A DNA stretch of 64,000 nucleotides from Phytoseiulus persimilis (taxonomy: Eukaryota > Arthropoda > Arachnida > Mesostigmata > Phytoseiidae), in contig CM075103.1 in NCBI GenBank assembly GCA_037576195.1, positions 26,992,723-27,056,722 on the forward strand. The letters are read 5' to 3'. The position numbers were made by a program, and so were the translations under genes. Every line of letters begins with the position of its first letter. Positions within the stretch are counted from its first letter, which is position 1. Below the pieces are notes generated by a model. That model was not told the DNA's origin, ran no database searches, and saw nothing but the letters and a program-made list of their open reading frames with translations. Shown here one piece after another: positions 11,965-23,980 of the stretch.

Positions 11965-12516
11965 TCAAGTACACAGCGGTTGCATCGGTACACCATCATA
12001 GTTACAGAAGACGAGACTATATTGAAGGAAGCTGAGTCGGGGAAGTTCGACGACACTTCTCTGAGGAAGAAATATCAGCTCCGCCAAAATGAGGGTCGCT
12101 GTCGGAAATGGTCGAATATTGTTGAGGGCAAGTTTTGAAAGATGGATGATCAAAATAAACTTTGCCACGAATCCCGCCAAGCTGTTTTCATTCGGGTCGT
12201 CAAAGAAAACAGTACGCAGGAGATCCGCTCGGACGTCAGCTTCTAGATCCTCGTTGAGCTGCAGCTGAACGAAATACAGGATGCGGCGTGACGTGCCGCT
12301 CAGATCCTTGGCAGCGAAATCCCGAGTCTGGAAGCAAGCGTCGAAACAGGACAGAGGCAGCTTTGTTTGAGAGCGGCGCGGAAGCAGTTCTTGATTAGCG
12401 TCATATTCACCGAGCGACGCGTGTGGAGTGATTTGCCGACCGGGCGAGTCTCTCAGTGGAACACACGCTACAGTCTGCGGTGTTATTTCCCTTGAAGTGC
12501 TCAGATTGCCCGGCTC
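11965..12516 (-). CDS. Candidate coding exon, unknown protein
   Basis: The minus frame is open for 183 codons between stops. The part from about 12516 to 12165 looks coding: codon third positions are strongly G/C, and the peptide is well mixed (for example LPLSCFDACFQTRDFAAKDL and RRILYFVQLQLNEDLEADV). The rest down to 11965 is more hydrophobic and may be intron or UTR read through. No ATG opens it, so an upstream exon would be needed; TTTACCTGAG just before 12516 is a possible acceptor. No family was recognised. It may belong with the coding-like fragments at 13.1-14.1 kb on the same strand. A plus-strand frame over 12428-12769 is also open, so strand is not certain. Confidence 0.35.
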   Translation of the reverse strand, partial: EPGNLSTSREITPQTVACVPLRDSPGRQITPHASLGEYDANQELLPRRSQTKLPLSCFDACFQTRDFAAKDLSGTSRRILYFVQLQLNEDLEADVRADLLRTVFFDDPNENSLAGFVAKFILIIHLSKLALNNIRPFPTATLILAELIFLPQRSVVELPRLSFLQYSLVFCNYDGVPMQPLCT

Positions 12517-13082
12517 TCAGGTAAACAATATCGTGTGCCTTCCTATTCACAACGGCATCGCGATCGGCATCCCACAAGAAGGGACCCATGGATTCCAGTC
12601 TCCTTCAGCTGGCATCCAATCGCTTCTCAGAATCGGGAGGCTCGTGCAGGTGGTCGGAAAACTATCTCATATGACGACGTCATTCCTATCGGCCGATTCG
12701 GAGAAGAATGAATCTGCGTATCGCGATTATGGAGGAAAAGATCTCGACGCGTTAGATGATCTTCTGTGAATGCTCGAGTGGGTAAGAACTTTACTCCGAG
12801 TAGGTTGGAGTAGCGGAGCGTTCCGGGATCGAGAAACTTCGTTCAGCATTGGTTCTAAATCATGTCTCTCATCAGTCTCAAACACAGAACAGCCTCGATA
12901 AGAGCGAACCGGGATGGAATAACTTATCCCTTATGAATAGAGCTCGAGACGAGCTGTAGGAGCGCGCTCTACGATGGCGCGCGATTTGAATGGGTTCCAG
13001 CGATTCGCTGCGTGGAATCGGGCTCTGAAGCTGATTGGAAAAGCATTTTCTGGCGGAAAAAGTCATCGTATTTCGGAGCACG

Positions 13083-14074
13083 TCAGAGTTTCTCCGCGGG
13101 ATGTCTGTAAGTTCGTGGTGCGTCCGCGCTCTGGGTTCTTATGGAATAATTTCGTCCCCACTTGGAGCACTTCATGGAGAGCTCTCCGTCCCTCTTCAAT
13201 ATGCACAGTGGGTGGGCGCATTCCACCATGAACCCCGTGGCAATCGTGCAGGGCGTCATTTTCATCCAGGTTTCACCCTCGACCATCGAACTGTTGTGAG
13301 CTACGAAACATCAGCGCAGAAACATGGAGTTCTTAGATGTTTCGAGACGGATCGAAGTAACGTGTGACCTTAGCGGGGGCCGTAGGTGGCCTCTGGCAGC
13401 GTGAACCCCAGCTGTTGGACGTGAAGTCTCGGACATCGGGAAATTATCGCGCCGCGAAGTAATTGTGCCTGACCCTGCTGTGTTGTGGGTGTTATCCAGG
13501 GACTTCCTGCCCAATCGAACTCAGTAAATTCGAACAGATTTACGACCCGATCCGTCCCGTGTGCCTGGTTGGTGAATCTCTCCAATTCTCAGCATGCTGG
13601 TCCGGCTGCTATTCTCACGTTAGCTTTCCACGTCTTCAGGATGTGAAACTGCCGTTTCGAAACACCAGCACAGCCTCGGATGTAGTTGGACAGCCCTCAA
13701 GAATCCCATCAGTGCCTGACATTTCCTAGAGCAACAGTTCTCCCAGTTTGCGGGCGCCGAGACCGCGGGAATCTGAATGCGTTCCCTCCTGAGCGGTGCG
13801 ATCAGCTGGCGGAAGACGTCAATAACCATTTCCGAGACGATCTTTACGCGCTGGAATTCCTCTTCTTGATGTGACATTCACATCGCCCGCTGACGGACGA
13901 AGTTCCCAAGTCCCATTCCACGAGTCTTCCGGAACAGGCCTGGAGTTCTCGTCTGGTGAACATGTTGTCATACAACACTATTCTTCCGCAGTCGGGAGTC
14001 CAAGATTCGCGATTCCCGCCTCGAACTCCTGTTTCGCGAATGACTTCTTTTGATGTGGAACTCTGCGGTCGCAA
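13083..14074 (-). pseudogene. Coding-like minus-strand segments with frame breaks
   Basis: Three minus-strand stretches have coding-like composition: 14074-13870 (contains GRIVLYDNMFTRRELQACSG), 13877-13620 (contains FQRVKIVSEMVIDVFRQLIA) and 13286-13083 (contains CILKRDGELSMKCSKWG). The first two overlap by a few bases in different frames and no intron of plausible size can be placed between them, which suggests a frameshift. The third starts with ATG but no splice partner fits clearly. Together with 11965-12516 this may be a decayed multi-exon gene, or a live gene whose introns I could not resolve. No family was recognised. Confidence 0.3.
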
Positions 14075-16638
14075 CTGACCTCCCGGTGTTCGAGTTAACG
14101 AACTTCTTCAACGCTAAGGTCATCGCCATGATCTTCTGTACACCAATAGATTATGTACTACCAATAGCATGGTTGATACTTGATCGTATCAACCAACAAT
14201 ATTGAATTGGAATCACAGGATGTCCGAAGATCTCTCAAAGCGCGGAGAGCTCGGCGATCGTATCGCCTTCCCACGGTTCGTCTGTGAAGGTGAGCGCCGT
14301 CGGAAGCGATCATCGATGACCCAGTCATCCGCTGACCTTGTCTTCGCACTTTGCCTCGGGGAGCTTCAGAAATGGCCCAGCGTTGGTTTGCATGCTCTTC
14401 GGGCAACCCGGGGTATGCGCTGAGTGATCCCCCGTGACGTAGTCGTGTCAAGTTCTTGGAGCCGCTGCGCGAACCTTCTCTATCCATCATCCCAGGGAAT
14501 CGGTGTGGACCCATGGTTCTACTCAAACGTCGGACAGCGAAGAATGACGAGCGTCTGATACTTTCGGTGTCTAAATCAAAGAACCCACGATTGCCTCGAG
14601 TCGTCAGTTCACAGGGCAACCTGACTCTTTGAGGCTTGAGAAGGGATGAAATTCACTTCCATTCCGACATTTAACCCGTTTCCGGTCATCCCTTCATCAG
14701 ATGAATTGATGTCTGGATAGCTTTTTGATTCAACGGATCGTGGACTAATTGAATGCCGACGGGATCGGATATGGAGCCACTTGCGTCGAGCATAGATAGC
14801 ATATTTTGAAGGTTCTAATGAACGAAATAGAAACGGTTTACTATTAATCTTCATCGGTATTGAAGACAAGGAAACGCGTGGAACATCCTCAGAAAGACAC
14901 ATGGGTGGAGCTAGGACTTCCGGGCGTTGATCTTTCCACACCTCCCATTAGTCCATATAGGGAGTTGAATAAATGAGTCCCTAATGGCTGAGTTTATCAG
15001 TTCTCAAGACAAGAAGTCATAATTCATCAATATATCCAATGCTCAACCCATGAGTACATGGATTGACGGATGATGATTGATGAATAATGCCTCAGCTTCC
15101 AAGCTCTACACTTGAGCTCTTCGGGGAAGGAATTCCTCCATTTTGTAGCAAGCGCCGGAGGTCCACAAGATGGGATAAGAACTCTGAGAAAATGTGGCAA
15201 ACCCGGTGATAAGTGCTCACTAGAACTCTGGTTAGGGAGGCTCTGAGTCCCGCCACGTTTGATGTCACCGTAGTCTCAGTTGCATGAGCCGTGACCTCTG
15301 ACTGCGAATTCTGGTGCGAACTGCCATTCGCTCCAATGTTGCTTGGGAGAGAATCCCAGGCTGGAGGAGCCTGGTTTCGCTCGTGTCCTATATTAGCCGA
15401 CTACGCACCTTCCTGGCGTATTTGTTTGCTACGTCCGCAATTTTCCAAATCCGTGCAGCTCAAAGCCCACCGCCGTTAGCTTCGCCTCGAACGAACTACG
15501 CTCTAGCGAAAAATGAATGGGAATCGATCTGAAAAGAGGGTTTCTTGTGATCCCCTCCTGAGGGGGAAGTAGCGCTCGACAAAGACTTCGTAGTGGAGAA
15601 CCGTTTATCGCAGACCCAAGTCGGGATTCGACTCTAATACCATGCTCGACCCGACCCAGCGATCGCATTAACTCACCTCAATGATCAGAGCCTCAATCAC
15701 TGCCACGAAGCCCTTTCCGTCGCATACGACGCCGGAAGCCCCTGAGGCAACGCAGATTATAAGCGAGGAATCTAAACGCTAGCCTCATAGCAGGAGTCTC
15801 ATTCTGAGCGTTTCGGTCAGAAAAACCCGTTCAACGGCGGCGATTCCGTTTCAAGAACATCCCTAACGTATCAGTTCGCTGGAAATCAGTCTGGTGTATG
15901 TCTGGCGTGTATGACTCGTAAGCTTAGTGAAATCTCGAAAGCGGGTTTGTCCGCGTGGAAACTCGTTATTACAGCTTGGTTACGTCGTTCCGGGTATGCG
16001 CTTTTGGATCGCTTCAACAGTCTAGCCGAGTGTCGGGTTACTATTTTGAGGATGGGGATAGGCTCCCCAGAGCCTCCTGTATCTGAAACTGGCGTTCACT
16101 CGTTATGTCCCTTCGAAGGTCACAACTTGACCACGTGGTCCCAGTCTAATGAAAATACGATTTTCGAATCCCGAGGACCCTCAAATCCAGGGACTCGTCC
16201 CTGCCGGGGGCCCCCGTCAGGTCCCTTTCCCTGAAAACAGAGAAGCTGGCTCCTCTCCCCAACTGGAATGAAGATGAGATTTTCCTGGAGAATTTTCCAA
16301 CTAATTAATTGTCTTCCATTGGCTTCCCCGACGCTTCTCGACCAGCCGCTTCGAAAAGTTCAACAGCTTTTTCCCCCGTCTCCTGCCGTTCTCGAGGTAG
16401 CGTCGAAAGGTGTCGTTTCGTTTTTTTTTTTATATTAGTACGTTCTTCCTGGAGCTCAGCGAATGCCGGTTTCCCTTCCGCGCTGGGCGGGCTCACAATA
16501 GGAAAGACTGACCTTTTGGCTCACAATTAGCGGAATCGGTTAGCATGATAAGGTTCAAACAAAGGCTCCTGATAACCCTTCACTCCATGTATGGAAAGAT
16601 TCAAGTTTGGAATGAAAGTACACGTCTTCGGTTTGAAT
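14075..16638. other. Intergenic, nothing recognised
   Basis: Open frames up to 153 codons (14158-14619, minus) were examined and lack any domain, signal or splice support. A short T-run (about 16418-16430) is the only simple repeat of note. Confidence 0.45.
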
Positions 16639-16644
16639 TTTATT
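16639..16644 (-). terminator. Poly(A) signal of His-rich gene 1
   Basis: AATAAA on the minus strand, about 155 bp past the stop codon at 16799. Confidence 0.5.
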
Positions 16645-16798
16645 GTATAGTCCAGCCCGCTCGGTCGATGTTCCGGAACCGCGCCGATGAGGCGGATTCG
16701 AAGGTTCGTAAATCCGAACTGTCGCTCACTGCGTCATTCTCACGTGATTGAGTCCAGTTCTTGGTATTTCGGTCTGAGAGATGATCAGGTGCTGTTCT

Positions 16799-17600
16799 CT
16801 AGCATCTCGGTGGTTGGTAGTGGGGATCATCTGAGAAATAGGAGACAAAACTCAATGCAAAGTCTTGACTTGGAAGTCGCGTCACGTTGCTTTGCATTGT
16901 ATGAGGTCAGCTCACAGAAGAAGATAATGACTTCACCGAGCAATTACTGAAGGGGAAGAGGAAACTTTTTCCTCTCTTCGGAACTTTCATGCATCTATTT
17001 TAAACACATTCCGAGTGTGCGAGTGCACGGATTAGATGACGATCGCTTGAATTTCACGATGCTGAGCTGACTCACAAATTATCGTCATCAATTTCGTGTT
17101 CAATAGAACGGTCTCGGGGTGAGCGACAAGGACGGATCGAGAAAAAATCGATGCTTGGAGAAGTTTTTCAAAACATCAAAACGAGTTCGAACGAATCCGG
17201 TCGGCATGCCTCCACTCTCACCGAATGTGAGAGCGTTTGCAATAGAAAGTAGCTACAACCACGTGTTTACGGGAATTGTCGCCCCGCGCACGCTGTACCT
17301 CTATGCCAGATAGAATCTCGGTTTGAAATCCCATCCGCCCCATCTTTTTTCGAACCATTCGGAGATAGTTCGATATTGAATATGTCGGTACTCACGAATG
17401 TGGTGGTCATGGTGTTGGTGGTCATGGTGGGTCGGGTGGTTCACTGGCGGGACGTAGGTAGGGACTTGGTGATGGTGCTGCGGATGAACTGGTGGGACGT
17501 ATGTAGGTGCATGTCGATGATGGTCGTGGTGGTGATGGGGAACGCATGACGGTGGGTGATGAACATGGGGTCGATGTTGAGGTTCGTGATGGTGATCCAT
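16799..17600 (-). CDS. Histidine-rich protein 1 (two exons)
   Basis: Coding exons are 17600-17396 and 16830-16799, split by a 565-bp intron (donor GTGAGT, acceptor TTTCTCAG, phase 1), giving 78 residues. About half the residues are His, in HHH/HHD clusters, with two copies of a PTYVPPV motif between them. The last micro-exon adds HDPHYQPPRC then stop. The same exon ending (HDPHYHPPRC), phase and donor occur in the gene at 23.3-24.0 kb, which confirms both models. No signal peptide is visible. Pyrimidine-rich sequence ending in GAG just before the ATG may be an acceptor, so an upstream leader or signal exon is possible. His-rich peptides often bind zinc or copper; that is inference only. The family is not recognised. 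Confidence 0.75.
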
Positions 17601-20600
17601 CTCAAGAGCAAAGTAGGATGCGCTACAGGTAGTGTGATCCAGCGCGTGCTAGATCGGCCGTTTTAAGATGCCATCTCCCAGAGGCATCTCGTTTCCTCTC
17701 TCTGTCGCCAAACCGATCCCGGATAAGAATCGATGACGGAAAGCGCCGGGAGCTTAGGGATGCGTGACTTTGCGGAATCGCCGCTCTGGCCATATCCGTT
17801 CCCCCGAGATTTTCGCGGAGGACCTCCTGTCCGCGCCGGGCCGTCTGCCCCTTACTCCCGCGTGGCTTCTGCATTGGGTTTTCCGACAGATGGAACTAAC
17901 AATGATGACTCGGGATTCCACCGGAAAGCGCATGGATGACGACTGTCCAGCGCAATATCTGCTTCCCAAACTTGTGAGCCCCCTAAGCGGCTGCAATCTG
18001 GGCGAGCTCGGATCGCAAAAGCGAGCGGAGAGGGGCGTCCGTTGTGTTTCCGGGAATCTCTTTGAGGCAGTGTATCTCAACCAGGGGCCCCTCCCCCACC
18101 TGTGGGGTGCGGGTAGTTTTCGGTGCAGCGGGCAGTCCCCCGGTTCGCTAATGAAACTGTGTTCCTCTAAAATCGAATTCGGATCGCATCTCATTCTTGC
18201 TCCCGATCGGGGCACTGAGGGCACGGTGAGGCATGAGGAACCTGTGGTTGAAAAGGAGAGGCGTGCTGGAATTTCGCTAGGATTTGTTCTAGGATATCTC
18301 TCTGAATCGCAGGCAATACTTGGAACCGAAATTGGAGGCGCGTGGGGAAAAATGAAACACTGCATTTCGGCACCCCTCACTCGACGCAATCGGTGGCAGG
18401 CTGCGCGAGGAGAAGATCGGCCGATTCGATGATTCCCCGTATGATGCTGAGCTGAGACCTCACCCCAAAGCAGTAAGAGGGAGTCGAACGGTTGTCAGAG
18501 CAAGTTTTGGAATCTCGTCCGACATGAAGCATTGAACCACTCTCGGGCAGAGAGCTCACCATTAACTGTCAGGACTCACGGCACCTCAGATGAGCTACAA
18601 AACACAGCCGATCGATATCTGTAGGAAGTAATGAGTCGAATTGCGACTGAGGTTCCCGGCGATGTAGTTACCTTGTTTCGAACGGACTTCAGCCGCCGTC
18701 CGTCGAAAAAGTTGGAGATTCGCAATTCGGGGGACGATGATTTTACGCCGTTCATCGGTTCCTACGGTCGGATCCTTCTCAGGTCTCGAATTCTCAGGCG
18801 CCACAATGTTGTTGAATCTCAAATCATGATGCACAAAGGAATTCATCGCCCAAGGTTTTCTCTCCCTAAACCGAAGCTCGAAGTTGTTCCCTTGTGCTGG
18901 CTGGAAATGGGGATTGTGTTTTCTAGAATGTCTGTGGCAGGACTCGAGGAACGGTTCCCAGTGATACGTCGATCTACCGGAGCCCTTTCGCAGCACAGCG
19001 GATTCAAGAGATGAAAATCCGAGCCTGCGCCGATTTCGCTAACTCCGCTGATCAACTGAGCCGATCGATTTCCACCAGAGTCAACTCCATAGCGAGAAGG
19101 AGCCTCTGGAAGCGAATTCAGTACTTGCCGTCACCAAAGATCAGCTCTAAACAAATCTCGTTGTTCTCGGACCCTATAGCACCTCCACAAACAAGGAGTG
19201 CTATCGGACTCTCCATTCCAGATGGCCTGTACTCCATGCACAGCTGAGCCGCGGATCGTTGCACCTCAAACGCAGGGCACACAATAAGCTCGAAAGATTC
19301 AGACGCCAATCATATAACTTCATTCTCGGATGATTCTTCATGACTTCTCGTTTGCGGGAGCTGTTCTTTCGGCTCACCGGTCTCCGGGCGACAGCTGATG
19401 TATTCGGAGTTGGATGACCCTCCATTTCAGAGCTCGAACACTGCTGATCAGAGCGTGAAAGAGCTTGTTTGTTGTGGCCATCGACCTTGAATTCGATAAT
19501 AGAGCCCGCTACAGAACAGTGACTCCATGATAATCCGACGCTCGATTCCTTATGACTGGAGCCAGGGAGTTTGGGTAATTCTTTCGAAATTATTCCACCA
19601 ATCGCTCGAGATCGACTGATTGCCACGAGATCATTTGAAAAAAATACCCAAACTAGGCTCCAGTTAGAATTGAGCAATACGCTTTCCTGGGATTGCAACA
19701 TCACGATCGAGTTGCACACATCGATGATGAACTTTCCGAAATCGGAGTCCAGGATCAGCTGGATCGGCAGGAGTTTCTGTCGACTACCGGCGTGCAGATG
19801 TGCAGATTTACGTCGAAAATGGGTCCCATCCTCTCCGGGCGGCAGCCGGCTTCCCAGACAAATCACCTCTCTCAGGTGCGCGAGACTCCAAAACTTCCTC
19901 TCACTACCGAGCACAAACGGACGCCGGAAACGGAGGTTTCTCTGAAGTTGACGTGAATGATATCATACTGCGTGACTGTCTCCCGATTCTCTAACTGATT
20001 TTGATCGACTGCGGCGGTACCGAGGATTATCCACCGAAAGCGGACGGGCGGTGACAGAAAACGCCATGAGAACCCATTTGATCGTATGGACGTGTGGCTC
20101 CGTGAGCCCATGAAACGGATGCCCGAACGGAAGTCCTATGAGATGAAACAGAAAACGAAATTTATGAGCCTTCTCTGGATTGTAGCCGCTGCAGCGACGG
20201 CTCTGTTCGAGGGGACGGATTTGAGTTTCTGGAATCGCCGACAAGCATTGTTTAAGAGTAAGGGATGACATTCGACAGATCAATATTGCGATGTGGATCA
20301 ACGACGTCTATTGTTCCGTGAATTCTAATGAAGAACAGAGATCCGAAGGAGGGAGTCCCGCAAATGCCTCCCACTCGATCCGATCGATTTCCTGTTAGGG
20401 ATCAATAGGTATCTCTGAATTTAGTGAGAAAAATCAGATCCGTAACCATGATCACCTGACAGTGCCGACGTGGAGATGTGTCAAAATGTAGGAGTGGAAG
20501 AGTTGACGTGCCATAAGATTATTCACCGACGTGCGCTGTGTCAATGGCTTAGATGCCATGGTGTTCTTTCCGCGCTTCTCTGAACGATCGGAGAGACAAT

Positions 20601-21590
20601 CAAGAGTCGTCTCGGTGATCGAGCTTTGCCGAGTACGTCCCGCGCTGCGGGTAGCAGAAACCCTGGTTCGACGTCCATTAGGCTCGGATCTCTGGAACAC
20701 CACGGAAGCAAGGGATATTAGGTGTGAATTCCGGAGGGAATTTCGATCCTGCCTAAGAGCACACTCTCCGGAACCTGCTCCCGCTCAGAAAGGCTGATCG
20801 CTGATCCATCGCGGGATCAGAATGGGTTGGACTCATTTCCAACCTACATAACCAGAAATGTCCCCTTTTGGGGAGAAAGGGGGGGGATCGTTCTGTGTTC
20901 ACATATGATTTTCATTCTTCGTTTTCGCATCGTCCAAGGATATTCTTCGTCCTTCCCAGGCCCTCCGGTGTGGTGTCGGGGTGAATCTAGTCGGACGGTG
21001 GATTCCTGCTGGGAGTATTCTCCTCCCTCGCCTTCCAGAACCTTGTGTTGGTCGGTTTCGGAGGCCCCGCATCGGGCGCATTTCGTGTCGATGGAAAGAT
21101 CGCGACTGTGATGTCTGGTCCTGGTCTGTAGTCCTGTGCCTCGCGAGTCATCGTGCGATTACATTCTGAGAGCTCCCGCCCCTGGTCGACTGAGCGTGCT
21201 GAAGTTGCCTATTTGGGCTTTCGTATTCCCGGACACGCTCATTCTGGCCTCCATGGCAGGTGATCTTCGAAGCCATCCCAGAAATGCCGGCTCTCCGTTG
21301 ATCGCAGAGAGCTCGCTCGACTCAGCAATCAGTGAAGAAACAGATCTGACCCCCGGCAACGCTTGCTTATAGAGTGGGAGCGGAGCAGAATACATCGAAA
21401 TCAAAGCCTCGATATCGTTTAGCGGAGTCGAATCTTATAGTTCGAATCTTCTCCACATGAAATTCTCGGGAGCTCGGGAATACTCCCAAACTGACCGGCC
21501 CATCCCTTGCTTTGGGATTTTTCTCGATGACAGACATTCCCTCTTGTGTAGCACAGAATAAAGTGTCATCATTGGAGGGGGAGAGGCCGA
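17601..21590. other. Intergenic, one hAT-like end, otherwise nothing recognised
   Basis: Long open frames exist (18389-17754 minus, 17764-18432 plus, 19914-19201 minus with 237 codons). They overlap on both strands and show no domain, signal peptide or codon pattern that favours one. The only identifiable element is the hAT-type end at 18068. Confidence 0.45.
18068..18125 (+). mobile_element. hAT-type transposon end (fragment)
   Basis: The sequence CAGTGTATCTCAACCAGGGG followed by GC-rich DNA matches the usual terminal inverted repeat form of hAT elements (CAGTGNTTCTCAACC...). No matching opposite end was seen nearby, so this is a solo end or decayed MITE. Confidence 0.5.
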
Positions 21591-21800
21591 GGAGTCTCGC
21601 TCTCATCATATCGGGGTGGTACGCCTTATTATCAAAATTCGTATCCCGGTGACACATACGAACATGATCTAATTCAAGGGGAAGAAGTCAGAGGAAGAGG
21701 AGGCTGGGTCGTATAACAAGTGGAGGCCAAGTATTCTCTCTAGCATCATATCGGGGCGGTGCGCCTCATCCTCGAGATTCGTGCGCCGGTCCTCCACGCG
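21560..21800. repeat. Two tandem copies of a ~138-bp repeat
   Basis: A block reading CATCATATCGGGGNGGTNCGCC then an ATTCGT-CCGGTG end occurs at about 21603-21656 and again at about 21741-21792. Both copies are preceded by a similar purine-rich stretch. On the minus strand both encode a similar peptide (TN-two acidic-PDMM-R-LLGL pattern), so an old coding element is possible. A third, more diverged copy lies near 22847-22897. Confidence 0.65.
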
Positions 21801-22146
21801 AACAAACACAATCTGGCACAGAGTTTTTTCTCTCCCTCTCCATTTAGTCAGCAACATTCCAAACATATCATCTCATCCGACCAATCGGTGCATGTTGGAT
21901 TGGATTTATTTCGATCTTCCATATACACATGTTGTCACTTCCCTGTATCGCATTTTGCTCGTCACTTATCAAAGTTTCTGACTGAAATGGTTGAATGTCG
22001 TAGCCAGTCGAAAAACCTCTCCAGCTGTTTCTGGAGCCTCCTCCATGGGTTTGGCTCCGAATTCAATAATCTCACACTGAACCATTTCATCGTGCCTGTT
22101 AGGAGCTCGGTTTGTGGTTAGCGCTTCAGTTCCTCGGAACAGGCGT

Positions 22147-22620
22147 TATATCGTTGTTTCGGATGATTCCGGTCGCCCTTCTCGTGGATTAGGCATCAGA
22201 TTGTCAAATACAATGCTGTTTCTCCGGGTGTTCCTAAAGCTCTTCTTGTAGCTTGGAATCGTAGGAGGTCTCCCAAGCTTTCGTGGATTGCCTTGTGGTC
22301 CTGGTGCGGGGTCTCGTAGACATCGTATCGACCCACGATTCGCTTCCATAGACCCCGAAAAGTATGCTGAGATCGAATTCGGGCCCGCGGGATCACCGCC
22401 GTAGACCCCAGAGAGAACGGTCAGAATCACTTCCGCAGCCTTCAAAAGTTATGGTCAGATCTATCCCGGAGCCATCGCCTTAGACTCCGAAAAGCATGTC
22501 AGATCGCCTTCTGAATCACGTCCCTGAACCCAAAAAGTATGGTCAGATCGACCCCGGAATAACCTCCCTGGTTTCCTGAAAGTATTCTTAGATTGATTCC
22601 GGAAGCATGTTCATAGTCCC
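22147..22620. repeat. Degenerate 45-bp minisatellite, same family as window start
   Basis: Repeated units of about 40-47 bp with AAGTATGGTCAGATCGACCC-type cores match the inverted degenerate units at 641-905. Units are clearest from about 22440 to 22600. The array is decayed and not in tandem register throughout. Confidence 0.7.
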
Positions 22621-22637
22621 CAAAAAGTCTATGCCCT

Positions 22638-23011
22638 TGTGAGCCGCTCCATAACATGCTGCCAGCTCCATGTCGATCCGATCAATCGCGTGGAATTTCA
22701 CCGAGTAGATTTGTACAACTGGGTTCCCATTGTATATATGAGAGGCTAAAGACGTCGAGGAGGTAGTAGCGGGAGGAGAGGAAGTAAGAAGGGGAGGGTG
22801 TGAGCACCCCATGACATCAAGGAGACGCGAAGGAGTCCAGCTGGCTTCAAATCGGGGCCGTCCGCCTCATGCTCACGATACGCATACCGGTGATAGTATA
22901 AAGGGGTTACAAAAGGAGTAGAGGGTGAGGATTTCAGGAGGGGGTAGGTTGCCATGTCGTTCCCCGTGAGCCGCCCTACATGCCGTTGCTTCCACGTCGA
23001 TCCGATCAATC
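22638..23011. repeat. Duplicated segment flanking a third copy of the 138-bp repeat
   Basis: GTGAGCCGC...CATGTCGATCCGATCAATC at about 22638-22687 recurs as GTGAGCCGC...CACGTCGATCCGATCAATC at about 22968-23011. Between them, at 22847-22897, is a diverged third copy of the repeat seen at 21.6-21.8 kb. This points to a composite repeat that has duplicated locally. Confidence 0.65.
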
Positions 23012-23183
23012 ACTAGCATCTCATCGAAGACAAACAAACCTATCCTGGCGGGTCATATATATTCCCTCCAAGGAAAACGGGTCCCTGACCCTCCCGGGCG
23101 TACCCAGTCATTGAAAAAGTCGTTCCCCAAAGTCTCGGGTTCCCTCACAGAAGCGATCGAAACTCTCTTCTTGAGGGAATATC

Positions 23184-23189
23184 TTTATT
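23184..23189 (-). terminator. Poly(A) signal of His-rich gene 2
   Basis: AATAAA on the minus strand, about 106 bp past the stop codon at 23295. Confidence 0.6.
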
Positions 23190-23294
23190 CCGGACATTTA
23201 CCCAATATTGTCCCATCTCCATCTTGCTCCTCATCCGTGTGGATCAGTCGAGATTTCTGCCCTCGAAAGTCAGGAAGTGGGTCGAGAAGCTGCT

Positions 23295-23980
23295 CTAGCA
23301 CCTCGGTGGATGATAGTGTGGATCATCTGCAGGAGAAAACAGAGTTCATCGAAGTTTCCTATCAAGATGGTATGTGTCGAGCTGATTCAATATTCCGTCA
23401 CAAAAGTCTCCGACCCTACACGATCGCTCTCAGAAGCCAATCTGCACTCTGCCGGAGGAGCCCATAGAGAACTCAACTGATGCTCTACTCGGAGAGGCTA
23501 ATAGTTAACAATGCTTCTCTGAGCTCTAACTTCGATGGGTCTAAGAAGCTGGAAAGCCTGCTGTCGCTTAAGCGGGGGAGAGTTCAACAGAATTCGTCCT
23601 CCACAGATCGACTCCCTCGAGCACGTCGTGGAAACAGTCTTTGCGGGCCTCGTAACCAGATTCCCTCGGATGGAAATCCAGAACGAACACCTCCAACGAA
23701 ACAATCATATCTACTCACGGATGTGGGGATGCGCGTGGTGGTGGTCGTGATGGAAAACTTGGGGAGCAGGATGATGGCCGTGGTGATGATCCTGGTGGAA
23801 AGTTGGGGGAGCGGAGTGATGGCCGTGCTGGTGATGATGGTCGTGATGATGCGGGTTGAAGGGCGGGGGGTTGGGAACGAACACCGTTGTGGTTGTCCCG
23901 CTCGGGTAGTGATGACCGTGATGACGGTGATCGTGATGACCGTGGTGCCCGTGGCGGTGATGGCTTTCGTCGTTTCCCAT
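23295..23980 (-). CDS. Histidine-rich protein 2 (two exons)
   Basis: Coding exons are 23980-23719 and 23326-23295, joined in phase 1 (donor GTGAGT, acceptor TTTTCTCCTGCAG, intron 392 bp), giving 97 residues. The protein starts MGNDESHH, has HGHH/HHDHR clusters, a central TTTTVFVPNPPP segment, then more His clusters with APPTFHQ and APQVFHH. It ends HDPHYHPPRC, nearly identical to the last exon of the gene at 16.8-17.6 kb; the non-coding bases around that exon are similar too. A good acceptor (CTCACCTGCCCAG) lies 10 bp upstream of the ATG, so an upstream leader exon exists; whether it is coding (phase 2) is unknown. No signal peptide is visible in what is seen. Metal binding is possible by composition only. 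Confidence 0.8.

Noticed and set aside
17754..18432. Two opposite open frames of over 200 codons
   Set aside because: Both strands are open over the same DNA and neither has domain, signal peptide or splice partner.
18480..18560. tRNA-like word (gagtcgaac)
   Set aside because: No cloverleaf or matching A-box could be formed around it.
19201..19914. 237-codon minus frame
   Set aside because: Serine-rich, no features, no promoter or poly(A) support; kept only as a note with the intron frame at 8.7 kb.
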